This document shows positions 50,224 to 58,696 of a stretch of 64,000 nucleotides of DNA, in pieces. The stretch is from positions 2,108,001-2,172,000 of the forward strand of contig JADJWA010000001.1 in assembly GCA_016716605.1 (NCBI GenBank), given 5' to 3'. Position 1 is the stretch's first letter, and each line of letters opens with the position of its first letter. Under the pieces are notes generated by a model. The model was not told the DNA's origin. It saw only the letters and a program-made list of their open reading frames with translations, and did not search any database. Made by a program: the position numbers and the translations under genes. Origin of the DNA: Flavobacteriales bacterium. Its GTDB lineage: Bacteria > Bacteroidota > Bacteroidia > Flavobacteriales_F > PHOS-HE28.

Positions 50224-53045
50224 CGCTGCCACGCCTTCGCCATCGCGCGACCCGTGTGCGAATCCTCCCGTGCCAATTCCTCGGGGGTGCCAGCGAAGAG
50301 CGATCTTCCTCCGCCATCGCCGCCTTCGGGGCCGAGGTCGATCACCTGGTCCGCGCACATGATCACTTCGGTGTTGTGCTCGATGCAGATCACGCTATGG
50401 CCGTTGGCGATGAGCATGCCGAACGCCGCAAGCAGCTTCGCGATGTCGTGGAAGTGAAGCCCGGTGGTCGGCTCGTCAAAGATGAAGAGCGTGGGCCGCT
50501 CGTCCTGGCCTTTGGTGAGGAAGCTGGCCAGCTTGATGCGCTGCGCCTCGCCGCCCGATAGCGTGCTGCTGCTCTGGCCGAGTTTCACGTAGCCCATGCC
50601 GGTCTGCTGGAGCGGAAGCAGCTTCTGCACGATGCGCGCGCACGCTCCGAGGCTCTGTTGCGGCGAGAAGAAAGCGATCGCGTCATCCACCGTCATGGCG
50701 AGCAGGTCGGACACATCGACGCCCTGGAACTTCACGTCGAGCACTTCGTCCCGGAAGCGCCGGCCCTTGCAGGCCTCGCAGGTGAGGCTGATATCGGCCA
50801 TGAACTGCATCTCGATCCGGACCTCGCCTTCACCCTGGCAGATCTCACAGCGCCCGCCATCGACATTGAAGCTGAAATGACTGGGCTTGTAGCCGCGCAC
50901 CTTGGCCACGTCCTGCTCGCTGAAGAGCTGGCGCACCTCGTCCCAAGCCTTTACATACGTCACCGGATTGCTGCGGCTGCTGCGTCCGATGGGGTTCTGG
51001 TCGACCAGTTCGACGGCCTCGATGCGCGCGAGGTCGCCTTCGAGCGCGGTGTGCTCGCCCGGCCGTTCACTGAAGCCTTCGAGGTGGCGCTTCATGGCGG
51101 GGTAGAGGATGCGCTTCACGAGCGTGGTCTTGCCGCTTCCGCTCACGCCGGTCACCACGGTGAGCATGTGCAGGGGGAAGGCCACGTCGATGTCCTTCAG
51201 GTTGTGCTCGCGCGCTCCACGGAGCAGGAGTCTGTCGCGCACCGGGCGACGCTTCTCTGGCGGCGATATGCGCTCGCGCCCGGTGAGGTAGCGCGCGGTG
51301 AGGCCGTCGCTCGTCGCTAGCGCTTCGAAGGGCCCGCTGAAGACCACTTCGCCGCCATGGCTGCCTGCCAGAGGCCCCATGTCGATGAGGTGATCCGCTG
51401 CGCGCATGACTTCCTCGTCGTGCTCCACCACGATCACCGTGTTTCCGAGATCGCGCAGTTTCTTCAGCACGCCGATGAGGCGCTCCGTATCGCGCGGGTG
51501 CAGGCCGATGCTGGGCTCGTCGAGTATGTACATGCTGCCCACCAGGCTGCTGCCGAGCGAAGTGGCCAGATCGATGCGCTGGGTCTCTCCGCCGCTGAGC
51601 GTGTTGCTTCGTCGATTGAGCGTGAGGTAGCCTACGCCAACATCTACGAGGTAGCGCAAGCGGTTGGTGATCTCCTTGAGCAGTCGTGCGGCGATGCGGT
51701 GCTGGGCATCATTCAGCTCCAGATCCTCGAAGAAGCGCAGGCATTCTGCAATGGGTATGCTCGTGAGCTCGGTGATGTCCTTGCCGCCTACTTTCACATA
51801 GCGCGCTTCGTTCCTTAGGCGGGTGCCTTCGCATTCGGTGCAAGTGGTCTTGCCTCGGTAGCGGCTGGCCAGCACGCGGTACTGGATCTTGTAGCTTTTC
51901 TCCTCCACGTACTTGAAGAAGGCATCGATGCCATGCAGGCCCTTGGCACCGTTCCACAAGAGCTTCCGATGCTCGGCTGAGAGTTCGCGGTAGGGGCGGT
52001 GGATGGGGAAGTCGTGCTTCGCGCTGTCGCGGATGAAGTCGCGCTTCCATTCGCTGAGCACCTCACCGCGCCAGGGAGCCACGCAATCGTCGTAGAGGCT
52101 CAGGCGCTTGTCCGGGATCACCAGTTCTGCATCGATGCCGATGATGCTGCCATAGCCCTCGCACTTGGGGCATGCGCCTACGGGATCGTTGAAGCTGAAG
52201 AGGTTCGGGCTGGGCTCCTCGAATGAGATGCCATCCAATTCGAACTTGTCGCTGAAGCCCATTTGCCGGCCATCCTCTCCCAAGAGGATGAGCTCGCCGT
52301 GTCCCTCGAAGAAGGCGGTCTCGGCGCTGTCGGCCGCGCGGCTCTCGTTCTCCTGATCGCCGGGCACGGCGCTGAGGCGATCAACCACGAGGAAATAGGT
52401 GCCCTTCAGCGTTTTCTTGTCGGAGAGGAGATCCTCGATGCGGTGCACGGCGGTCCCATCGTGCACGCGCGCATAGCCTTGCTGCTGCAAGATGTCGAGG
52501 TGCTCCTTGATGCCGCGGCCCTTTGGCATGGCCAACGGTGCGAGCATCAGCACCGTGCTGCCATAGGGGTAGCTGTTCACGCCGGCCACGACATCCTCGA
52601 TGGTGTTGCGCTTCACCTCTTGTCCGCTGGCGGGCGAGATGGTCTTGCCGGCGCGGGCGAAGAGCAGCTTCAAATGATCGTACACCTCGGTGCTGGTGCC
52701 CACGGTGCTGCGCGGGTTGCTGCTCTGCACCTTCTGCTCAATGGCGATGGCCGGGCTGATGCCGATGATGCGGTCCACATCGGGCTTCTCCAAGCGCCCC
52801 ATGAACTGCCGAGCATAGCTGCTGAGGCTCTCCACATAGCGGCGCTGCCCTTCGGCATAGAGCGTATCGAAGGCCAGACTGCTCTTGCCACTGCCGCTGA
52901 GGCCGGTGATCACCACCAGCTTGCCGCGCGGGATCTCCACGCTGATGTTCTTCAGGTTGTGCACCCGGGCTCCTTCAACGCGGATGGAACCGTGGCGGAG
53001 CTTGCGCAGGATTTCTGGGGCCGGAGCGGCGGTCTTTGCAGGCAA
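50220..53045 (-). CDS. uvrA: Excinuclease ABC subunit A
   Basis: This damage-recognition ATPase of nucleotide excision repair has 941 residues, the normal length. It has two ABC ATPase modules: Walker A GLSGSGKSS (near 50) and GVSGSGKTT (near 635), with signatures LSGGETQRI and LSGGEAQRI. Zinc-finger cysteines are present as CPKCEGYG and CTECEGTR in the first half and CEICQGEG and CEACKGRR in the second. The start at 53045 has a promoter-like TAAATTCG box 28 bases upstream. It is convergent with paralog 3. Confidence 0.97.
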   Translation of the reverse strand: MPAKTAAPAPEILRKLRHGSIRVEGARVHNLKNISVEIPRGKLVVITGLSGSGKSSLAFDTLYAEGQRRYVESLSSYARQFMGRLEKPDVDRIIGISPAIAIEQKVQSSNPRSTVGTSTEVYDHLKLLFARAGKTISPASGQEVKRNTIEDVVAGVNSYPYGSTVLMLAPLAMPKGRGIKEHLDILQQQGYARVHDGTAVHRIEDLLSDKKTLKGTYFLVVDRLSAVPGDQENESRAADSAETAFFEGHGELILLGEDGRQMGFSDKFELDGISFEEPSPNLFSFNDPVGACPKCEGYGSIIGIDAELVIPDKRLSLYDDCVAPWRGEVLSEWKRDFIRDSAKHDFPIHRPYRELSAEHRKLLWNGAKGLHGIDAFFKYVEEKSYKIQYRVLASRYRGKTTCTECEGTRLRNEARYVKVGGKDITELTSIPIAECLRFFEDLELNDAQHRIAARLLKEITNRLRYLVDVGVGYLTLNRRSNTLSGGETQRIDLATSLGSSLVGSMYILDEPSIGLHPRDTERLIGVLKKLRDLGNTVIVVEHDEEVMRAADHLIDMGPLAGSHGGEVVFSGPFEALATSDGLTARYLTGRERISPPEKRRPVRDRLLLRGAREHNLKDIDVAFPLHMLTVVTGVSGSGKTTLVKRILYPAMKRHLEGFSERPGEHTALEGDLARIEAVELVDQNPIGRSSRSNPVTYVKAWDEVRQLFSEQDVAKVRGYKPSHFSFNVDGGRCEICQGEGEVRIEMQFMADISLTCEACKGRRFRDEVLDVKFQGVDVSDLLAMTVDDAIAFFSPQQSLGACARIVQKLLPLQQTGMGYVKLGQSSSTLSGGEAQRIKLASFLTKGQDERPTLFIFDEPTTGLHFHDIAKLLAAFGMLIANGHSVICIEHNTEVIMCADQVIDLGPEGGDGGGRSLFAGTPEELAREDSHTGRAMAKAWQR

Positions 53046-53073
53046 GGGGCGGAAGGGCTGGGGAAAGGGGCGA

Positions 53074-53081
53074 CGAATTTA
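53074..53081 (-). promoter_or_regulatory. Putative -7 box of uvrA
   Basis: The minus-strand sequence TAAATTCG matches TAnnTT(T/C)G, 28 bases before the uvrA start. Confidence 0.4.
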
Positions 53082-53113
53082 GCCCCCGGTCCAGCGGTGC
53101 GTGGGAGTGGGCC

Positions 53114-53121
53114 TATATTTG
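53114..53121 (+). promoter_or_regulatory. Putative -7 box of the ECF sigma factor gene
   Basis: TATATTTG is an exact TAnnTTTG box in the divergent uvrA-sigma spacer. It would create a leader of about 180 bases, in which I see no strong hairpin. A -33 partner is not clear. Confidence 0.45.
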
Positions 53122-53310
53122 GAACCGCAGAAACGCAATTTTCCGGGTTCAGGCAATAACCACAAGTAGGCAACGTTTCTCCCCCGTTAGGCGTCTATCC
53201 TGCGTTCATCCCAAGCCCTGTCCGGGCCACATCAACCAAACCGCCACAGCCGATAGCCAGACCTCTACCCTGACGTTCTCGATCCATCACGGACCAAAAC
53301 GGGTAAGGCC

Positions 53311-53922
53311 ATGCTATCCAAGCGCACGTTCGCCAAGGCGGCGGTTTCCATCGACGACCAAGAGCTCGTCCGACGTTACCTCAACGGCCAGGAATCGGCC
53401 TTCGAGACACTCCTGCACCGCCACAAGCGGAAGGTCTGGAGCCACATCTATCTTCTCGTTCGCGACCGCGAGCTCACCGAGGATCTGTTCCAGGAGGTCT
53501 TCATCAAGGTGGTGAATACCCTGAAGGGCGGCCGGTACCAGGAAGAGGGCAAGTTCCTTCCGTGGGTGCTGAGGATCGCGCACAACCTGGTCATCGATCA
53601 ATTCCGTAGGAACAAGAAGATGCCGCTGGTGCGCAGCAAGGACGACCACGATGTGTTCGCCGCCATGCAGCAGCCGGGCATGAATGCCGAGCAGAGCCTG
53701 GTGAACGGGCAGATTGATGCCGATGTGCGCAAGCTGATTGAGCACCTGCCCGATGAGCAGCGCCAGGTGGTGATCATGCGCACCTACCTGAACATGAGCT
53801 TCAAGGAGATCGCAGACCACACCGGAGTGAGCATCAACACCGCTTTGGGCCGCATGCGCTATGCCCTGATCAACATGCGCAAGATGATCCGGCAGCACGA
53901 AATCGCATTGGAACGGGCCTAG
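53311..53922 (+). CDS. ECF-type RNA polymerase sigma factor
   Basis: This sigma-70 family factor of 203 residues has only regions 2 and 4. Region 2 is about 18-95 (YLNGQESAFETLLHRH, then DLFQEVFIKV, then RIAHNLVIDQFRR). Region 4 is about 130-195 (LPDEQRQVVIMRTYLNMSFKEIA, then SINTALGRMRYAL). It redirects RNA polymerase to alternative promoters. No anti-sigma gene follows; a strong terminator comes directly after, so it is monocistronic and may be controlled through its long leader or constitutively active. Confidence 0.93.
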   Translation: MLSKRTFAKAAVSIDDQELVRRYLNGQESAFETLLHRHKRKVWSHIYLLVRDRELTEDLFQEVFIKVVNTLKGGRYQEEGKFLPWVLRIAHNLVIDQFRRNKKMPLVRSKDDHDVFAAMQQPGMNAEQSLVNGQIDADVRKLIEHLPDEQRQVVIMRTYLNMSFKEIADHTGVSINTALGRMRYALINMRKMIRQHEIALERA

Positions 53923-53960
53923 GACCGCCCGGCGGGCCTGGAGAGACCGGATTCCATATA

Positions 53961-53996
53961 AGCGGCGGGCTCCGAAGGGTGCCCGCCGCTCTTTTT
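53961..53996 (+). terminator. Rho-independent terminator of the sigma factor gene
   Basis: A perfect 10-base stem AGCGGCGGGC / GCCCGCCGCT with a 10-base loop is followed by CTTTTTC, 39 bases after the stop. Confidence 0.9.
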
Positions 53997-54065
53997 CACG
54001 GGCCCGTGCAATACGGCGGGGCAAGCTTCCGTTCAGACAGCATCGAAACCACCTAATCCGAGCCG

Positions 54066-54230
54066 ATGGCCAACACTACCCTTCGCCGTAAGTACCCTCG
54101 CAACCGACCGATGCCCCCCGCAGCCCTAGGCCCCAAGGAATCCACGATCCAGTTGATCTTGGGCTATTCCAAGGCTGTTCAGGCCGTAGAGGCACCGCCG
54201 CTCGGTGAAGTGCATCTGGTTCTGAACTGA
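54066..54230 (+). CDS. Very small basic protein, unknown function
   Basis: A frame of 54 residues begins MANTTLRRKYPRNRPMPP and ends SKAVQAVEAPPLGEVHLVLN. It has its own space between two terminators, a basic N-terminus and an apparently ordered hydrophobic C-terminal half (TIQLILGYSKAVQ). The sequence reminds me of short conserved proteins seen in Flavobacteriales, but I cannot confirm a family. The isolated position between terminators argues for a real gene. Confidence 0.55.
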   Translation: MANTTLRRKYPRNRPMPPAALGPKESTIQLILGYSKAVQAVEAPPLGEVHLVLN

Positions 54231-54247
54231 ACCGGAACGCCAGGATT

Positions 54248-54275
54248 GAAGAGGCCCCATTCGGGGCTTCTTCCA
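54248..54275. terminator. Bidirectional terminator
   Basis: The hairpin GAAGAGGCCCC / GGGGCTTCTTC around ATTC (one bulged A) lies between the convergent small gene and the desaturase, ending one base before the desaturase stop. It likely serves both. Confidence 0.65.
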
Positions 54276-54276
54276 T

Positions 54277-55332
54277 TCAGCGGCGCAGCTGATGCCTCAG
54301 TTCCCGGCGGGAGACCATGCGCTGCAAAGCAGGGTCCCAGGCCTTCAGGCGGAAGCACGCAACGATATCCCAAGGCCAAAGGCTGGTACGCTTGGCTTTT
54401 TCGCGCAGCTCTGGTATGGCCCGGTGGGCCTCCGGCAGCCGGTAGAAGGGGATATGGGCGTTGAGGTGATGGACGTGGTGAAAGCCGATATTGCCGGTGA
54501 ACCACTGCAGGACCGGGTTCATCTTCATGTAGCTGCTGCTATCAAGCGCGGCTTTCACATAGCTCCAACCATTCTTGTCGGCGAAGACGGTCCCGGGAAA
54601 ATTGTGCTGCGCGTAAAAGAGGTAGCTCCCTAGCGCGAAGGTGACCAGGTAAGGGAGGAAGAAGGCAAAGACCAGGTTCTCCCAGCCGAGGAACCACCAG
54701 GTGGCGAAGCCGAGCGCACTGTGGAAGACCAAAGTGATGAGGCTATCCCAGTGCCTTCCGCGATTGCTGATGAAGCTGTTGAGGCACATCCCGATGATGA
54801 AGACGAACACGTAACCGAACCCGATGGCGAACGGACTGCGGATGAAGTTGTAAGCGAAGCGCTCGCTGCGCGTCAGGGACTTGTACTTCTCAACGGTCAC
54901 CACGGGGAAGGAGCCGATGCTGCTTGTGTAGAGCTTGCAGTTGTGCTTGTGATGGTGGTCATGGCTGCGCTTCCAGATGCTGGGCGGACTGAGCATCCAC
55001 ATGCCGAAGAACCAGAAGAAGGCATCAGCCGGCTTGCTGCGATTGAGGATGCTCTTGTGCTGGTGGTCGTGGTACAGGATGAAGAGGCGCACCAGCGCAA
55101 GACCCGTGAGCACCCCGAATGCGGCCTTGCTCCAGAGCGGGTCGAAATAGACGGTGCCGATGTAGCAGCCGGCGGTGACGACCACCGAGACGAAGAGGTG
55201 CATCCAGCTCCTGGTGCGTTGCTCCAGCGCAAACGGCCGCGTGGCAAGGATCAGATCCTTGCGCTCGCCGGTGTGCTTAACGGTTACGCGGGGGGGCGCC
55301 GGTGCTTCCATCTGCGGTGTGTCCAGAGCCAA
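54277..55332 (-). CDS. Membrane fatty acid desaturase family protein
   Basis: This di-iron membrane protein of 351 residues has three histidine boxes: HDHQH (near 89-93), HDHHHKH (near 122-128) and HHVHH (near 283-287). Several hydrophobic helices lie between them. It belongs to the fatty acid desaturase/hydroxylase superfamily; substrate cannot be told. The first Met (55332) gives a 49-base overlap with the upstream acyltransferase gene; the next Met at 55311 still overlaps by 28. Pairing with an acyltransferase suggests a role in lipid tailoring. Confidence 0.87.
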   Translation of the reverse strand: MALDTPQMEAPAPPRVTVKHTGERKDLILATRPFALEQRTRSWMHLFVSVVVTAGCYIGTVYFDPLWSKAAFGVLTGLALVRLFILYHDHQHKSILNRSKPADAFFWFFGMWMLSPPSIWKRSHDHHHKHNCKLYTSSIGSFPVVTVEKYKSLTRSERFAYNFIRSPFAIGFGYVFVFIIGMCLNSFISNRGRHWDSLITLVFHSALGFATWWFLGWENLVFAFFLPYLVTFALGSYLFYAQHNFPGTVFADKNGWSYVKAALDSSSYMKMNPVLQWFTGNIGFHHVHHLNAHIPFYRLPEAHRAIPELREKAKRTSLWPWDIVACFRLKAWDPALQRMVSRRELRHQLRR

Positions 55333-56159
55333 AGGTCGGGCTTCTGACGGATGTCCCGTTGCAAACGATCGGTATGGAGCTGATTGATGTCATTCTCCGA
55401 CATCGATCTCGGATCAGGAACCAGCACTTCGGCGTGCATCTCGTAGTACCCGCGCCTGTGCTGCTGGATGCTGAGGTATATGACCGGATACCCCAACTTC
55501 TTGGCGATCACGCCTGTACCGGTGAACACGGGGGTGTCCTGGTTGAGGAATTTGGTCCAGTAGGCTTTCTCCGGCGAGGGTGTCTGGTCCGCGATGAAGG
55601 CGGTGGCTGTGAGCAGCTGCCGGTCGCGCACCATGCCCTTGAAGGTCTCTTGCATGGCATAGAGCCGGTTGCCCAGCCGGGTGCGCATGCGCACGATGAG
55701 CCGCTCGAAGTGCGGATTCTGCAGCGGATGGTAGATGACGTAGAGCTGATGAAGCCCAGGCTCAACCGCGAAGCGCGCACCGGCCAGTTCCCAATTGCCG
55801 TAATGGCCCATGACGATGATCACGCTCTGCTTCCCCTCCGCGAATGATCGGAACACACCCGCGCCGGGAAAGGTCACTCTAGCCCTTACCGCATCGGGCG
55901 ATATCGTCAAGGTCTTCAGCGTTTCCACGGTGAGATCGCAGAACCAGCGGTAGAAGCTTTTCGCGATGGCCCTGATCTCTGCGTCGCTCTTCTCGGGGAA
56001 GCTGTTCCGCAGATTATTGAGCACCACTTCCTTGCGGTAGCCCAGGACCCGGAAGAGGAGCAAGCACAACGCGTCGCTCAGCAGATAGAGCACTGGGAAG
56101 GGCAACCTCGCAATGCCGTGCAGGAATGGCAGGGCGATGTAGTAGCCGATAGCGCGCAT
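55284..56159 (-). CDS. LpxL/HtrB-family late acyltransferase
   Basis: This membrane-associated acyltransferase of 291 residues shows the family active site in MGHYGNWELAG (His near 118, Glu near 123), preceded by the characteristic NLRNSFPEKSDAEI stretch and an N-terminal hydrophobic anchor. Family members add secondary acyl chains to lipid A or other lipids; in Bacteroidota they may also serve other amino- or glycolipids. It shares its 3' end with the start of the desaturase gene and is probably co-transcribed with it. Confidence 0.9.
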   Translation of the reverse strand: MRAIGYYIALPFLHGIARLPFPVLYLLSDALCLLLFRVLGYRKEVVLNNLRNSFPEKSDAEIRAIAKSFYRWFCDLTVETLKTLTISPDAVRARVTFPGAGVFRSFAEGKQSVIIVMGHYGNWELAGARFAVEPGLHQLYVIYHPLQNPHFERLIVRMRTRLGNRLYAMQETFKGMVRDRQLLTATAFIADQTPSPEKAYWTKFLNQDTPVFTGTGVIAKKLGYPVIYLSIQQHRRGYYEMHAEVLVPDPRSMSENDINQLHTDRLQRDIRQKPDLWLWTHRRWKHRRPPA

Positions 56160-56171
56160 CGGCTGCGAAGA

Positions 56172-56807
56172 TCATGTGAAGAGCTCCTTCCTGCCGATCT
56201 TGCTGCAGATTGGGCATTTCCTTGGATCGTGCCCCTTGGCCGGGCAATGCTCGCGACCGAAGTAGATGATCCGCAGGTGCAGGTGGGCCCAATCCTCCTT
56301 GGGGAAGAGCTTCTTCAGGTCGGCCTCGGTCTGCGCCACGCTCCTGCCCGTGCTCAGGGTCCAGCGCCAGGCGAGGCGGTGTATGTGCGTATCCACCGGG
56401 AAGGCTGGCACGCCGAAGGCCTGCACCATCACCACGCTCGCCGTCTTGTGACCCACCGAGGGAAGCGCTTCGAGTGCGTCGAGCGTGTTTGGCACATGGC
56501 CATCGTGCTTTTCCAGGAGGATCTGGCTGAGCCCATGAATGCCCTTGGCCTTCGCCGGTGCCAATCCGCAGGGCCGGATTATGTCCTGGATCTGCTGCAC
56601 GCTGAGCCTCACCATCTGGTACGGTGTGCGGGCCTTGGCGAAGAGCAGCGGCGTGATCTCGTTCACCTTTTTGTCGGTGCATTGGGCACTCAGCACCACC
56701 GCGACGAGCAGCGTGTAAGGATCCTCGTGATCGAGCGGGATGGAGGTGCGCGGGTAGAGCTCTGCGAGCTTGCGCGAAACGAAGGCGGCTTTTTCCGGTC
56801 GGGTCAT
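56172..56807 (-). CDS. nth: Endonuclease III-like DNA glycosylase/lyase
   Basis: This base-excision repair enzyme of 211 residues acts on oxidised pyrimidines. The helix-hairpin-helix has the catalytic Lys in LPSVGHKTASVV, and the catalytic Asp is in VDTHIHRLAWR. The C-terminal iron-sulfur loop is incomplete: three cysteines remain (EHC, then KCPIC), the first spacing is longer than usual, and there is no fourth. The start at 56807 (MTRPEKAAF) is used; a longer in-frame extension to 56987 lies in non-coding sequence. It ends 12 bases before the acyltransferase start. Confidence 0.93.
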   Translation of the reverse strand: MTRPEKAAFVSRKLAELYPRTSIPLDHEDPYTLLVAVVLSAQCTDKKVNEITPLLFAKARTPYQMVRLSVQQIQDIIRPCGLAPAKAKGIHGLSQILLEKHDGHVPNTLDALEALPSVGHKTASVVMVQAFGVPAFPVDTHIHRLAWRWTLSTGRSVAQTEADLKKLFPKEDWAHLHLRIIYFGREHCPAKGHDPRKCPICSKIGRKELFT

Positions 56808-56983
56808 GGTACCAGGTGATTTATTCGGCGCCGGCGCCCGGCGGCTGAAAGGCATGGCTCGGGATGCCGGTCCAGTTGCTGTAAGCGGGTGCCCTCGGCG
56901 CGAAGGTGCGTCGCATCGGCACTGTTTGCCCGCAACTGCGGATCTCACCCAGCCAACATGCGCTCTCCTCCGAATTCGGTGAG
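56808..56983. other. Intergenic region upstream of nth
   Basis: These 176 bases separate the nth start from the end of the alkylation-repair remnant. I see no gene or clear promoter box. Confidence 0.3.
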
Positions 56984-57271
56984 TCACGCATCATCGCTGC
57001 TGCGTCTCAGGCCGAAGGACGCGCTCGCATGGGCCGTCCCGTTCACCATCAGATCCACCACATGTTCGCCAGGGTAATGCTTGCGTGTGCTGAAGTCGAT
57101 GATGCGCTGGCGTTCGGAGATGTGCATCCAGGCGGATCATGCGGCTCAAGGCCTGACCTTGTGGAAGGCGCCTGCTCAACGGCAGACCGATGCGTTTGCC
57201 ATGGGTGCCAGGATGAAGGCCGTTGCCGGTGCTCTGCAATTTGCCTTGGCGAATCCATCGCACGTGATCAA
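56984..57271 (-). pseudogene. Decayed C-terminus of an AlkC-type DNA alkylation repair gene
   Basis: Minus-strand frames contain pieces matching the C-terminal tail of HEAT-like DNA alkylation repair proteins. SERQRIIDFSTRKHYPGEHV and the following VVDLMVNGTAHASASFGL lie in an open stretch at 57127-56984 that ends in TGA. Upstream, in other frames, VDHVR and FAKANCRAPATAF resemble the preceding strand of the same tail. At least two frame changes separate the pieces, and the N-terminal catalytic part is absent. It appears to be a gene remnant rather than a sequencing error. Confidence 0.55.
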
Positions 57272-57433
57272 CCGTGACTGTCTCGGCTCATGAGGTCGCT
57301 CCAAGTTCCGCTCGCGAATCGTAGACTTCCCCATTCAAGCGCACCGGCGCGATTCCACCGGTGATGGAGTGTGGCCTCTGTCATTGGCAGGGGCACAGGC
57401 GATGGGCCTCCTCCGGATCAATCGCAGCTTAGC
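57272..57433. other. Intergenic region, no recognisable content
   Basis: This is the short non-coding stretch between the alkylation-repair remnant and the end of the glycosyltransferase gene. No hairpin with a T-run was identified. Confidence 0.3.
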
Positions 57434-58483
57434 TCATCCAAGCATGCTGCGGTACAGCTCAGTGTACTTTGCGATGCAGCGGTCCCAGGTGAATTGCGCC
57501 GCACGTACTGTTGAACGCTGCTCGGCTGCGATGCGGTCCTTGTGCCAATCCTTCAAACCGTGCCGGATCACTTCAGCCATATGGCCCGTTTCGAGCCGAT
57601 CGAAGTAGTAGCCGCAATCTCCGCCGATCTCGGGCAAGCACGTGCTGCGGCTCGCGAAGAAGGGCTTGCGGGCGATCATCGCTTCCACCAGTGGCATGCC
57701 GAATCCTTCCGCCGTGGAGGGGAAGAGCAACCCATCGCAATGCACGTACAACGCGCTGCGGACCTTGTCTTCCACAGGGCCGAGCACATGGATCCTGTCC
57801 CGCCAAGGCAATCGTGCGATGCGCGCTCGGAGCTCTTGGCCGAAGGCTGTGCGATCGTTGCCCGCGACCACCAGCTGATGATCGGGGAAATGCGCCATGA
57901 GCGGAAGCAGCGCGTGGATGTTCTTCTTCTCCTTGATCACGCCGATGGACAGGAAGTACGGACGTTCACCGATGGGGGCTGGCCTCGAAGCACGTGGATC
58001 CAACGGCATGTGAATTCCGTTGTGGATCACGGTCACCGCTTTGCCCTTCAGGTCCACATGCCGCGTCAATTCGCCGCGCGTGTATTCAGAGATCGTGGTC
58101 ACGGCATCCGATCGGTCAACGTCGCGTTGAAGTGCACGTAGGTATCGGACTGCCTTGGCGGGCGGCTTCTCGATCAGGAAATTGAGGTCGTGCACGGTCA
58201 GGATGCGCTTGGCTCCGCTTCCCGGCCGATGCGGTGAAAGCTGGTAGAGCGAATGCCAGAGTTGGTAGCACGGGCCCAGGTACGGGAACAGGCGCAGCAG
58301 AGGGCCATCGGTAAGGCGTGGCCTCAACCAATCCAAACCCTGGTCAAGCCCTTTCGGAACCAGGAAGGTGAAAGGCCCATCGGGCTCGCATGCCAGAATG
58401 GATCTGGCGAATTGCATCGAGAACTGCCCCAGCCCTGAGTTGGGGTCCTTGATCTTGTAAGTGTCTATGAGGATGCCGGGCAC
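57434..58483 (-). CDS. GT4-type glycosyltransferase (GT-B fold)
   Basis: This glycosyltransferase group 1 enzyme has 349 residues. Features: LTVHDLNFLIEKP (about 93-105), ISEYTRGEL (about 125), HNGIHMP, the start of the donor domain at FLSIGVIKEKKN (about 178-190), and the donor-binding EX7E-type PSTAEGFGMPLVEAM (near 268-282). It transfers a sugar from a nucleotide donor to an unknown acceptor, probably in surface polysaccharide or glycan synthesis. It has no glycan-gene neighbours here, so its pathway is not evident. Confidence 0.9.
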   Translation of the reverse strand: MPGILIDTYKIKDPNSGLGQFSMQFARSILACEPDGPFTFLVPKGLDQGLDWLRPRLTDGPLLRLFPYLGPCYQLWHSLYQLSPHRPGSGAKRILTVHDLNFLIEKPPAKAVRYLRALQRDVDRSDAVTTISEYTRGELTRHVDLKGKAVTVIHNGIHMPLDPRASRPAPIGERPYFLSIGVIKEKKNIHALLPLMAHFPDHQLVVAGNDRTAFGQELRARIARLPWRDRIHVLGPVEDKVRSALYVHCDGLLFPSTAEGFGMPLVEAMIARKPFFASRSTCLPEIGGDCGYYFDRLETGHMAEVIRHGLKDWHKDRIAAEQRSTVRAAQFTWDRCIAKYTELYRSMLG

Positions 58484-58696
58484 GCTAGGCCGCCGGTGGG
58501 GATCAGTGCTGGCGGGGGCGGTAAAGATGGGCGTGCGCCTCCCGTTGCCTGATCAAGAGGGGCCGTTCCTCCGTTGAATCACGGCACGAGCCAACCTGTC
58601 AGCCCGTGTTGTGCATCGTTAACAAGCGGTGCATGAAACCAACCGGACCTGTCGGCGTTCTCCAACTGGCACGGTACCTGCCGAGCCGCGAACATC
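58484..58696. other. Divergent intergenic region
   Basis: This 213-base spacer lies between the leftward glycosyltransferase and the rightward AHSA1 gene. It must hold both promoters, but no good TAnnTT(T/C)G box was found. No gene is seen. Confidence 0.3.

Noticed and set aside
57049..57277. Small genes in several frames upstream of nth
   Set aside because: None has a consistent start, composition or homology; the region is better explained as the decayed alkylation-repair gene and spacer.
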